Source: Paraconexibacter sp040581415 (GTDB lineage Bacteria > Actinomycetota > Thermoleophilia > Solirubrobacterales > Solirubrobacteraceae). Taken from it: 64,000 nt of DNA. The stretch is taken from contig NZ_CP114014.1 in assembly GCF_040581415.1 (NCBI RefSeq), positions 2,666,001 through 2,730,000 of the forward strand. Reading direction: 5' to 3'. Position 1 is the stretch's first letter; each line of letters begins with the position of its first letter. Positions 41,707-49,256 of the stretch are shown piece by piece. Below the pieces are notes generated by a model, which did no database searches, was not told the DNA's origin, and saw only the letters and a list, made by a program, of their open reading frames with translations. The translations under genes were made by a program, and so were the position numbers.

Positions 41707-42732
41707 TCAGACCTGCGAGAGCGGGCCCAGCTGCAAGGCGACCTGCTCGCGGAGGAACGCGACGAGCTCGGTCTCCGACAGCTGGGTGTTGAAGCCGGCG
41801 GCCTGACGATGCCCGCCGCCGCCGCCCGCGCGGGCGATGACCGACACGTCGACCTCGCCGTCGGTCGCCCGCAACGAGACCTTCTTCTTGCGCGCGCCGT
41901 CCCCGTCCTGCGTGGGCGCGAGCAGCTCGCGGGCGACGGCCGCGACCTTCGTCCCGCGGACCGAGCGCAGGTGGTCGATCAGGCCCTCGGAGTAGCTCTC
42001 CTCGGCATCGGCGGCGTGGAAGTCCTCGCGGTGGAGGATCGTGAACGTCAGGCGCCCGTCGTCGTGCCGGGAGAGGTTGCCCAGACCGAGGGCCAGCAGC
42101 TCGAGCTTGCTGTACGGCATCTCCTCGTACAGCCGCCGGTAGATGGCGTTCACGTCGACGCCGGCGGCGATCAGCTCCGCGGCCATGACGTGCGCCCGCT
42201 CGCCGGTGTTCTCGTACATGAACTTCCCGGTGTCGGTGACCAGCCCGACGTAGAGCGCGTCCGCAATCGTCGGGGTCGGCGCGACGCCGAGCTCGCGCAT
42301 CAGGTCCCAGACGATCTCCGCGGTGCACGAGGCCGCCTCGACGACGTGGTCGATCAGCCCGAACCGCGTGTTGTCGTGGTGGTGGTCGATGTTGACGATC
42401 CGCGCGCCCTCGCCCTTGACCTCGTCGAGCGGGTTGCGGTCGATGTTGCCGCAGTCGAGGAAGATGACCGTGCGCTGGTCGAGGTCCGGCGGGGCCTGGC
42501 TCACGAGTCCGTCGAAGACGAAGAAGCGGTACTCGTAGGGCAGCGGGAACTCGTCCGCCGCGACGAACATGACCGAGTCCTTGCCGAGGGCGAGCAGCAC
42601 CTCGTGCATGGCCACGAGCGAGCCGAGCGCGTCGCCATCGGGGTGCTCGTGCGTCACGAGGATGAACCGCTCGCCCGCGCGGATCTCGGCGAGCGTGGCG
42701 GCGCGCGAGTCCGCGGCGCCGTCCGCGCTCAA
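41707..42732 (-). CDS. nrnA: DHH/DHHA1 phosphoesterase, NrnA-type oligoribonuclease/pAp phosphatase
   Basis: A 341-residue protein. The DHH domain has VTHEHPDGDALGSLVAMHEVL, FLDCGNIDR and the signature NIDHHHDNTRFG; ALYVGLVTDTGKF continues the Mn2+ site, and the DHHA1 domain ends with the Gly-rich GGGGGHRQAAGF. It degrades nanoRNAs and 3'-phosphoadenosine-5'-phosphate. The best start is TTG at 42732, which overlaps the rbfA stop (TTGA) and leaves a normal N-terminus. The infB-rbfA-nrnA-truB order is common in Gram-positives. Confidence 0.92.
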   Translation of the reverse strand: MSADGAADSRAATLAEIRAGERFILVTHEHPDGDALGSLVAMHEVLLALGKDSVMFVAADEFPLPYEYRFFVFDGLVSQAPPDLDQRTVIFLDCGNIDRNPLDEVKGEGARIVNIDHHHDNTRFGLIDHVVEAASCTAEIVWDLMRELGVAPTPTIADALYVGLVTDTGKFMYENTGERAHVMAAELIAAGVDVNAIYRRLYEEMPYSKLELLALGLGNLSRHDDGRLTFTILHREDFHAADAEESYSEGLIDHLRSVRGTKVAAVARELLAPTQDGDGARKKKVSLRATDGEVDVSVIARAGGGGGHRQAAGFNTQLSETELVAFLREQVALQLGPLSQV

Positions 42733-43076
42733 CTGTCGCCTCGCGGTTCCGATACGAGCCGTTCCACGCGCGCGGCCCGTTCGGCCGTGTCGTCCAAGAT
42801 GAACGTCAGCGCCGGGGTGTGCTTCATCCGCAGCTGCCGCGCGAGCCCGGCCTGCAGGAAGCCGTGGGCCGACTGCAGCCCGTCCAGCGACGCCTGCTGC
42901 TCCTCCGCGCTGCCCAGCACGCTCACGAACACGCGAGCGTGCCGCAGGTCGGCGCTCGTGCTGACCCCGGTGACCGTCACGAAGCCGACGCGCGGGTCCT
43001 TGAGGTCGGTGGTGACCGAGGCGCTGAGCACCTCGCGCACCGCCTCGTCCACCCGCCGCATCCGGTCGCTGGCCAC
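42729..43076 (-). CDS. rbfA: 30S ribosome-binding factor A
   Basis: A 115-residue single KH-like domain protein for cold-adapted 16S rRNA maturation. Family segments: RMRRVDEAVREVLSASV, DPRVGFVTVTGVSTSADLRHARVFVSVLG, and LRMKHTPALTFILDDTAERA. It begins 24 bp after infB and overlaps nrnA. Confidence 0.96.
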   Translation of the reverse strand: MASDRMRRVDEAVREVLSASVTTDLKDPRVGFVTVTGVSTSADLRHARVFVSVLGSAEEQQASLDGLQSAHGFLQAGLARQLRMKHTPALTFILDDTAERAARVERLVSEPRGDS

Positions 43077-43100
43077 CTGTCTGTCGCTCCGGTTCCGGAG

Positions 43101-46094
43101 CTACTTCGCGAGGACGCGGTCGACCTTGCGGGTCGCAAACACCTCGAAGACATCGCCTTCCTGGATGTCCTGCGTGCCGACGAGCGTGATGCCGCACTCG
43201 AACCCGGTCGCGACTTCGCGCACGTCGTCGTTGAAGCGCTTGAGCGAGTCGATGCGCGTCTCCGTGAGCACGCGGCCGTCGCGGACGACGCGCAGCTTGG
43301 CGCCACGCGTGACCTTGCCGGACGTGACCATGCAGCCCGCGATCGTGCCGATCTTGGAGGCGCGGAAGATCGCGCGGACCTCGACCTCGCCGACGGCGTC
43401 CTCGACCTCCTCCGGATCGAGCAGGCCCTCCATCGCGTCGCGGAGGTCGTCCATCGCCTTATAGATGACCGAGTAGTTGAGGATCTCGACGGCCTCGCGG
43501 TCGGCGGCGCCGCGGGCGTCGCCCACGGGCCGGACGTTGAAGCCCATGATCGTCGCCTCGGAGGCGGTCGCCAGCATGACGTCGGACTCGGTGATGCCAC
43601 CGACACCCGAGTGGATGATGTTGACCTGCACCTCCTGCTGGGGGAGCTTGGCGATCTCGTCCTCGAGCGCCTCCAGGGAGCCCGCCACGTCGACCTTGAC
43701 GATGAGGTTGAGCTCCTTGTACTCGCTGCCGAGCGCACGCTTGAAGACGTCATCGAGCGACACCTTGCGGCCGGACCGGCGCGCGAGCGACTCCGTCTTG
43801 AGGCGATGCCCGCGCTCGGCGGCCAGCGACCGCGCCTTGCGGTCGTTCTCGACGACGCGGACCTGCTCGCCGGCGGCGGGAACGCCGTCGAAGCCGAGGA
43901 TCTCGACCGGGTCGCCGGGGACCGCCTGCTTGATGCGGGCGCCGGTGTAGTCGTGCATCGCGCGGACCTTGCCCCACTGGGGACCGGCCAGCAGCGCGTC
44001 GCCGACGCGCAGCGTGCCGCGCTGGATCAGGACGGTGACGACCGGGCCACGGCCCGGGTCGAGCTTGGACTCGATGACGACACCCGACGCCTCGGCGTCC
44101 GGGTTGGCCTTCAGGTCCTCGAGCTCGGCGACGACGAGCAGCGTGTCGAGGAGGTCCTCGAGGTTCGTGCGCGCCTTGGCGGACACGTCGACGTACTCCG
44201 TGTCCCCGCCCCACTCCGACGGCTGCAGGTTGCGGGTCGTCATCTCGGTGCGCACCCGGGTCGGGTCCGCGCCTTCCTTGTCGATCTTGTTGACCGCGAC
44301 GACGATCGGGACATCGGCCGCGTGGGCGTGGTCGATGGCCTCCTCGGTCTGCGGCATGACGCCGTCGTCCGCCGCCACGACGATCACGGCGATGTCCGTG
44401 ACGCGCGCGCCGCGGGCACGCATGGCGGTGAACGCCTCGTGGCCCGGCGTGTCGAGGAACGTGAGGATCTTGTCGTTGTGGTGGACCTGGTAGGCACCGA
44501 TGTGCTGCGTGATGCCACCGGACTCGCCGCCGACGACGTCCGCCATGCGGATCGCGTCCAGCAGCGAGGTCTTGCCGTGGTCGACGTGGCCCATGATCGT
44601 GACGACCGGCGGGCGGAACATCATGTCGGCCTCGTCGTCGTCGTACTCGATGACGTCGTCGTCGTCGGACGCGTGGACGATCTCGATCTCACGGTCGAAC
44701 TCGTCGGCGATCACCTGGATGGCGTCGTCGGCGAGCGTCTGCGTGAGGGTCGCCATCTCACCGAGCATCATCAGCTTCTTGATGACGTCGGGGATCGGGA
44801 CGCCGAGGTACTCGGCGACGTCCTTGACGGTCGAGCCCGAGTTGATCTTGATCAGGTCGATCGACGTCTGTGCCGAGACGTCGAGCTCGTTGACCGAGTC
44901 GTTGTACGTACCGCGACGGCGGCGACCGCGGCGCTGGCGGCGCGGCGGCTGGTTGGCGCCGGGACCGCCGGGGCCACCGGGACCGCCGGGACCGCGACGG
45001 GCGGCCTGCGAGTCGATGACGACGCGGCGACGGCCGGCGGCACCGGTCGTCGGGGCGCCCTTGCGGCCGCCCGGGAGGTTCTGGGACTCGTCGCGCTTGG
45101 GCCGCTTGGGCGGCTCGGGCACGGCGAGGATCTTGGGGCCACGACCCGCGTCGGGCTTGTCGCCGATCGTGATCGACGGCTTGCCGTCCTTGTCCTTGTC
45201 GCCCTCCTTCGCGGCGGCAGCGGCGGCTGCGGCGGCCGCAGCCGCAGCAGCGTCCTCGGGCGTCTGCGCGGCGGCCTGGGCGGCCGCCGCGGCGGCGGCA
45301 GCCTCTTCGGCGGCCTTCTCGGCGGCCAGCGCACGTGCCGCGATCTCGCGCGGGTCCGGCGGCGGCTGGAGCTTGGGAACCGGGACCGACGGCGGTGCCG
45401 GGGCGTCCTGGCGACGGGGCGGTGCCTGGCGCGGGGCGGGCTTCTGCGGCGCACGCGCGGAGGGAGCCTCCTCGCGGCGGGGCTTGGGCTTCGGCTTCGC
45501 GGCCGCGTCGGGCTGCGCGATGATGCGCGGGCCGACAGCGCCCTTGGGCGCAGGCTTGGCGGGCGGCTTCGGCGGTGCCGGGGCGGGCGTCGCGGGCGCC
45601 GAGGACGTCGGCGCAGGGGCCGGCTTCAGGGTGGGCGCCGGAGCGGGCTTCAGCGGCGGGATCGGGGTCGACGCCGGAGCGGCCGGTGCCGGTGCAGGCG
45701 TGGCGCGCGGCGGCAGCGGAGCGGGCGCAGGCGTCCGCGGCGCCGGGGTCGGCTGCTCGATGACGCGCGGACCGGGCGGCGGGGCCTGAGGGGTGCTCGT
45801 GGGTGTGGGGATCTGGATCTGGGGCTCGATCGGCGGTGCCGAGGGCGCGGCCGGGGCGGCCGGCTGCTCAGCGACGGCAGGGGCGACGTCGGCCTCATCC
45901 GCCTTGGGCGTCGGCACGAACGGCTGCTCCACCTTGGGCGCACCGCCCAATCCGAGCTTGCTGAGGACCTCGTCCTCGTCGACTTCCTGTGCCGCCGCAG
46001 TGACGTCGAAACCGGCATCCCGGAGCTGCACGAGCAGCTCCAGGGCGGTGAGTCCCTGCTCTTTGGCGATCTTGTGTACGCGCTTGGTTGCCAC
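43101..46094 (-). CDS. infB: Translation initiation factor IF-2
   Basis: A 997-residue IF-2. The N-terminal IF2_N domain (residues 1-50, RVHKIAKEQGLTALELLVQL) is followed by an unusually long Pro/Ala-rich linker (about 60-420, including runs of alanine), a basic RRQRRGRRRRGT patch and a second IF2_N-like domain. The G domain starts near 500 with GHVDHGKT (G1), then DTPGH (G3) and NKID (G4). The C-terminal domains that bind fMet-tRNA complete it. The start is GTG 46094, whose first base is the last base of the ylxR stop (TAG). It positions initiator tRNA on the 30S subunit. Confidence 0.97.
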   Translation of the reverse strand: MATKRVHKIAKEQGLTALELLVQLRDAGFDVTAAAQEVDEDEVLSKLGLGGAPKVEQPFVPTPKADEADVAPAVAEQPAAPAAPSAPPIEPQIQIPTPTSTPQAPPPGPRVIEQPTPAPRTPAPAPLPPRATPAPAPAAPASTPIPPLKPAPAPTLKPAPAPTSSAPATPAPAPPKPPAKPAPKGAVGPRIIAQPDAAAKPKPKPRREEAPSARAPQKPAPRQAPPRRQDAPAPPSVPVPKLQPPPDPREIAARALAAEKAAEEAAAAAAAAQAAAQTPEDAAAAAAAAAAAAAAKEGDKDKDGKPSITIGDKPDAGRGPKILAVPEPPKRPKRDESQNLPGGRKGAPTTGAAGRRRVVIDSQAARRGPGGPGGPGGPGANQPPRRQRRGRRRRGTYNDSVNELDVSAQTSIDLIKINSGSTVKDVAEYLGVPIPDVIKKLMMLGEMATLTQTLADDAIQVIADEFDREIEIVHASDDDDVIEYDDDEADMMFRPPVVTIMGHVDHGKTSLLDAIRMADVVGGESGGITQHIGAYQVHHNDKILTFLDTPGHEAFTAMRARGARVTDIAVIVVAADDGVMPQTEEAIDHAHAADVPIVVAVNKIDKEGADPTRVRTEMTTRNLQPSEWGGDTEYVDVSAKARTNLEDLLDTLLVVAELEDLKANPDAEASGVVIESKLDPGRGPVVTVLIQRGTLRVGDALLAGPQWGKVRAMHDYTGARIKQAVPGDPVEILGFDGVPAAGEQVRVVENDRKARSLAAERGHRLKTESLARRSGRKVSLDDVFKRALGSEYKELNLIVKVDVAGSLEALEDEIAKLPQQEVQVNIIHSGVGGITESDVMLATASEATIMGFNVRPVGDARGAADREAVEILNYSVIYKAMDDLRDAMEGLLDPEEVEDAVGEVEVRAIFRASKIGTIAGCMVTSGKVTRGAKLRVVRDGRVLTETRIDSLKRFNDDVREVATGFECGITLVGTQDIQEGDVFEVFATRKVDRVLAK

Positions 46095-46327
46095 TAACTC
46101 GTTGATTCTAGAAGGGATGGGTCGATCGACACAGTGCGCCTAAAGGCGCGGGTGACCGCGCGGCGCTTCAGCGCCTGGTGCCAACACGTGCGATCGCAGA
46201 CATACGCACCACGTCCCGGCAGCACAGCCCGGGGGTCCAGCACCACCGCGTCGCCCGCTACGGCGAGCCGGAGAAGCTCCGTCTTGGGACGGAGCGCTCC
46301 ACAGCCAACGCAGCGACGGGTGGGGAC
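46094..46327 (-). CDS. ylxR: YlxR (DUF448) RNA-binding protein, non-standard start codon
   Basis: A 77-codon frame between nusA and infB, absent from a simple ATG/GTG/TTG search. It encodes the YlxR signature TRRCVGCGALRPKTELLRLA, then DPRAVLPGRGAYVCDRTCWHQALKRRAVTRAFRR, with the C-V-G-C pair, the GRGAY motif and the second cysteine pair region intact. Position, length and family are unambiguous. The codon where the family has its initiator Met ('M-P-x-R-x-C-V-G-C') is GTC (46327-46325), and no ATG, GTG or TTG occurs in frame upstream for a long way. Translation is probably coupled to nusA, whose TAG ends 5 nt before. The stop overlaps infB by 1 nt. Confidence 0.8.
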   Translation of the reverse strand, partial: VPTRRCVGCGALRPKTELLRLAVAGDAVVLDPRAVLPGRGAYVCDRTCWHQALKRRAVTRAFRRTVSIDPSLLESTS

Positions 46328-46332
46328 GTGCC

Positions 46333-47946
46333 CTACGACGCGGCCTCCGGCTCGGAGGGCGCCGCGTCTTCGACGATAGCGTCTCCCGTCGCCGGCTCCT
46401 CGGTGAGCTCGGCGGCGACCTCGGCGGCCTCCTCCTCGACGCCGGCGACCTCGGCCGCCTCTGCCTCGGCGGCGTCTGCGACCGGTTCCCCGCCCGCAGC
46501 GGGGACCTCGGCGGCCTCGGCATCCTCGGCCTCAAGCGCATCGACGTCGACCTCGCCGTCCTCCGGCAGGGCGCCGGCGGCCTCGTCCTCCGCGACCTGT
46601 GCCTCCACGCGGGTGACGATCTCCGTCACGTCCTCGTCGAGGGCGGCGGGGTTGTTGAGGAAGTCGATCTCCTCGTCGCTGAGATGCGCGAGGACGACCA
46701 CGGAGTTCGTGTTGAACACCGAGAGCGCCTGGTGCGGCGAGAGGCCGCAGAAGCGGGTCCCGGGCTCCGTGGCGTTCGGGCAGCGGCGGCCGTTGGAGAG
46801 GACGGCCGCGCAGCGGCCGGACTCCTGCTCCTGCTCGAATGTCTCCTCACCGGAGGACTGCGCGAAGTCGGTCTCGGACTTGATGTCGATCCGCCACCCG
46901 GTCAGGCGGGCGGCGAGGCGGGCGTTCTGCCCCTCGCGGCCGATCGCCAGCGAGAGCTGGTCGTCGGGGACGATGACGGTCGCCTGGCGGGCGTCGTCGT
47001 CGACCAGGACCTCGCGGACGCGGGCCGGCGAGAGCGCCTTGGCGACGAAGCGGGCGGGCTCGTCGTTGTAGGGGATGATGTCGATCTTCTCGCCGCGCAG
47101 CTCGGAGACGACCATGCGCACCCGGGAGCCGCGGGGGCCGACGCAGGCGCCGACCGGGTCGACGCCGTCCGCGTGGGAGACGACCGCGATCTTCGAGCGG
47201 TAGCCGGGCTCACGCGCGACGTTGGCGATCTCCACCAGGCCGTCGGCGATCTCCGGGACCTCGAGCTCGAAGAGCTTCTTGATCAGCTCGCCGTCGCGGC
47301 GGCTGACGATGATCGACGGGCCCTTCGTGGAGGCCGAGACCTCCTTGATGACGGCCTTCACGCGCTGGTTGTGCTCGTAGCGCTCGCCGTCGACCTGCTC
47401 GCTCTTGGGGAGCAGCGCCTCGACGCGCTCGCGCAGCTGGATGAGCGTGTAGCGCGCGTCCTTCTGCTGGACGATGCCGGTGACGAGCTCGCCGACGCGG
47501 TCGCGGTACTCCTCGAACATCATGTCGCGCTCGGCCTCGCGGACGCGCTGCAGGATGACCTGCTTCGCGGTCTGCGCGGCGATGCGGCCGAAGTCGTCCG
47601 GCGTGACGTCCTGCTCCTCGATCTGGTCGGCGTACTCCTCGAACTTGTCCGCGCCGATCTCCACCTCCTCGGGCTCGACGAACTCGCCGGTCTCCGCGTC
47701 GAGGTAGGTGTTCTCGTCGATCGTCTCGACGATCATGTGCGCCTCGAGGCGGTCCGGCACGATCAGCTCGATCACCCGGTAGTCGCCCGTCTCGGCGTCG
47801 AGCTGAACCTTGGCGTACTTCGCCGCGTCCGGCTGCTTCTTGTAGGCAGAGAGGAGCGCGTCCTCGAGGGCGTGCTGGAGCTTGTCCGGGGCAATGCCCT
47901 TCTCACGGGCCAGGGCGCCCATCGCTTCCAGGATCTCGCGTGACAT
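46333..47946 (-). CDS. nusA: Transcription termination/antitermination factor NusA with C-terminal Cys3-His module
   Basis: A 537-residue NusA. The N-terminal RNA-polymerase-binding domain (1-125) is followed by S1 (ELVTGIVQQKDARYTLIQL), KH1 (VDPVGACVGPRGSRVRMVVSELRGEKIDIIPY) and KH2 (DDQLSLAIGREGQNARLAARLTGWRIDI). After KH2 there is an added module with C379, C389, C400 and H405 (C-x9-C-x10-C-x4-H), which looks like a small zinc site, and a helix-hairpin-like segment (HLSDEEIDFLNNPAALDED). A strongly acidic Ala/Glu tail of about 90 residues ends the protein. NusA modulates pausing and termination and is a candidate to act on the terminator in its own operon leader. It begins 6 bp after rimP. 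Confidence 0.95.
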   Translation of the reverse strand: MSREILEAMGALAREKGIAPDKLQHALEDALLSAYKKQPDAAKYAKVQLDAETGDYRVIELIVPDRLEAHMIVETIDENTYLDAETGEFVEPEEVEIGADKFEEYADQIEEQDVTPDDFGRIAAQTAKQVILQRVREAERDMMFEEYRDRVGELVTGIVQQKDARYTLIQLRERVEALLPKSEQVDGERYEHNQRVKAVIKEVSASTKGPSIIVSRRDGELIKKLFELEVPEIADGLVEIANVAREPGYRSKIAVVSHADGVDPVGACVGPRGSRVRMVVSELRGEKIDIIPYNDEPARFVAKALSPARVREVLVDDDARQATVIVPDDQLSLAIGREGQNARLAARLTGWRIDIKSETDFAQSSGEETFEQEQESGRCAAVLSNGRRCPNATEPGTRFCGLSPHQALSVFNTNSVVVLAHLSDEEIDFLNNPAALDEDVTEIVTRVEAQVAEDEAAGALPEDGEVDVDALEAEDAEAAEVPAAGGEPVADAAEAEAAEVAGVEEEAAEVAAELTEEPATGDAIVEDAAPSEPEAAS

Positions 47947-47952
47947 GGCGGG

Positions 47953-48369
47953 CTACTCCTCGACGAGGTTGGAACGGTGGATGTCGACGTACGGGATCGC
48001 GATGATCCCGGTGTCGGCGGCGATCGTGACGGCGTCGTCCGAGGCGCCGACCAGCTCGCCGGTGAACGACTTGTGGCCGTCGTGCTGCTCCCGGGTGCGC
48101 ACCTTCGCGCGCCGCCCGAGGAACCGCCGGAAGTGCTGCGGCTTGGTGAGCGGACGGTCGCGTCCCGGGGACGAGACCTCCAGGGCGTACTGCTCGCGGA
48201 TGTCGGCGAGCGCATGGGTCACGCGCTCGCAGATTGTCAGCGTCACGCCGTCCGGGTGGTCGACGAACAGCCTGATGTGGCTGCCGCTGACCTCGGCCAG
48301 CAGCACCTCGACGTCGGGTTCGGCCGACGCGAGCGTGGCCTCCACCTGGTCTTGGATGCTGCTGGTCAT
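47953..48369 (-). CDS. rimP: Ribosome maturation factor RimP
   Basis: A 138-residue, rather short RimP needed for 30S assembly. The N-terminal alpha/beta domain has VEVLLAEVSGSHIRLFVDHPDGVTLTICERVTHALADIRE and YALEVSSPGRDRPLTKPQHFRRFLG, the family signature; an SH3-like C-terminal domain follows (TGELVGASDDAVTIAADTG). It has a strong Shine-Dalgarno (AAGGAG, 6 nt before the ATG). First gene of the rimP-nusA-ylxR-infB operon and preceded by an intrinsic terminator in the leader. Confidence 0.93.
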   Translation of the reverse strand: MTSSIQDQVEATLASAEPDVEVLLAEVSGSHIRLFVDHPDGVTLTICERVTHALADIREQYALEVSSPGRDRPLTKPQHFRRFLGRRAKVRTREQHDGHKSFTGELVGASDDAVTIAADTGIIAIPYVDIHRSNLVEE

Positions 48370-48387
48370 GGACTCTCCTTGGGACAT

Positions 48388-48414
48388 AAAAAAGAGCGGG
48401 CGGGCGCCCGCTCT
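48388..48414 (-). terminator. Intrinsic terminator in the rimP-nusA leader, candidate attenuator
   Basis: Read on the minus strand, AGAGCGGGC and GCCCGCTCT form a 9-bp GC-rich stem (48393-48401 with 48406-48414) around a 4-nt loop, followed immediately by six T residues. It lies 18 nt before the rimP start codon, just upstream of its Shine-Dalgarno, and about 60 nt downstream of the start of a divergent gene. Any minus-strand transcript reaching it is therefore the operon's own leader. It is one of the few stem-plus-U-tract terminators in this window. Confidence 0.75.
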
Positions 48415-48474
48415 CACCGACAGCCGGCGCATAGGCGCAGGCAACGAAAGCTGTGTGGCAAACATAGCAAGCTG

Positions 48475-48867
48475 ATGCTCATCGAGTCGTTCCTGCACAG
48501 CCTGGGCCAACCGTGGCGCCGGACCGGCGCTGACGCGTGGGGCCTGACGCTTCCCGAGGTCGCCGGGTGGCCGCTCGACGTGGGCCTCGCGGTCCGCGGG
48601 CCCGCCCCCGCGCTGCTGCGGATCCAGGCCCCGGTCTGCGAGCCGGGGCTGCTGGACGCGGCCGACCTGCTGCACCGCGGGCGGCGCCTGGTGCTGGTCC
48701 GCTTTACCACCACGCGCGCGGGTGAGGTCTGGCTCCAGGGCGAGTTGCCCTGGCCGGTGCCCGATCCGCTGCTGCTCGACGTGGCCCTGTCGACCCTGGT
48801 CACCGCGGCCGAGGACGCCCGCCGGCTCGCCGCTGTCGCGCGGAGCGGACGCCCGCTGCCGAAATAG
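48475..48867 (+). CDS. Conserved-looking hypothetical protein, 130 residues
   Basis: I do not recognise the family. The protein starts LIESFLHSLGQPWRRTGADAWGLTLPEVAGWPLDVGLAVRG and continues LLRIQAPVC, LVLVRFTTTRAGEVWLQGELPWPVPDP, then a helix LLLDVALSTLVTAAEDARRLAAVA. The order (helix, strands, 'v.l..elp....d', final helix with aspartate) recalls the YbjN / type-III-chaperone-like fold, which is only a guess. It is divergent from rimP (105-bp gap) and followed by the TPR gene after 17 bp. Start ATG 48475 has no Shine-Dalgarno; CATAGC lies 6 nt upstream. Confidence 0.6.
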   Translation: MLIESFLHSLGQPWRRTGADAWGLTLPEVAGWPLDVGLAVRGPAPALLRIQAPVCEPGLLDAADLLHRGRRLVLVRFTTTRAGEVWLQGELPWPVPDPLLLDVALSTLVTAAEDARRLAAVARSGRPLPK

Positions 48868-48884
48868 ACTGGAGCACCGATCCC

Positions 48885-49253
48885 ATGGACTCTGCGTATG
48901 AGCTCTTCCAAGCCGGCACCAGCCTCCTCGACGGCAACGACTTCCACGCCGCCGTCGTCCCGCTCACCCGTGCCGCGGAGCTCGAGCCGGACAAGACCAG
49001 CGTCCGCGAGGCCCTCGGCCGCGCGTACTTCGGATCGCAGCGCTACCGGGAGGGCGCAGAGGAGTTCCGCGTGGTGGCCGAGCGCGAGCCGACGAACGAC
49101 TTCGCGCTCTTCTGCCTCGGACGCTGCCTGCAGTCGCTCGGGGACCACGTCGAGGCACGTAAGCCGCTGACGATGGCCGCCACGCTCCGGCCGGAGCGCA
49201 AGGACTACCGGGAGTACCTCGAGCGCTCCGTTCGCGCGACCGACGCGCCTTGA
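48885..49253 (+). CDS. Tetratricopeptide-repeat protein
   Basis: A 122-residue protein of three TPR motifs: AYELFQAGTSLLDGNDFHAAVVPLTRAAELEPD, then VREALGRAYFGSQRYREGAEEFRVVAEREPTN, and ALFCLGRCLQSLGDHVEARKPLTMAATLRPE, each with the expected small residues at positions 8, 20 and 27. It is a protein-protein interaction scaffold with an unknown partner. GGAG lies about 10 nt before the ATG. It is probably co-transcribed with the preceding 130-residue gene and converges with the transglutaminase gene (3-bp gap). Confidence 0.85.
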   Translation: MDSAYELFQAGTSLLDGNDFHAAVVPLTRAAELEPDKTSVREALGRAYFGSQRYREGAEEFRVVAEREPTNDFALFCLGRCLQSLGDHVEARKPLTMAATLRPERKDYREYLERSVRATDAP

Positions 49254-49256
49254 CCT

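Noticed and set aside
42819..46097. A 1092-codon plus-strand open frame opposite infB and rbfA
   Set aside because: Complementary-strand shadow of high-GC coding sequence; residue composition is repetitive and the opposite strand carries unmistakable IF-2.
46140..46541. A 133-codon minus-strand ORF across the nusA end
   Set aside because: Out of frame with both nusA and the true YlxR frame; an Arg/Pro-rich shadow.
48370..48474. A tRNA gene before rimP, as in E. coli metY
   Set aside because: The gap is about 105 bp and shows no cloverleaf, T-loop or CCA-proximal pattern; only a leader terminator is seen.
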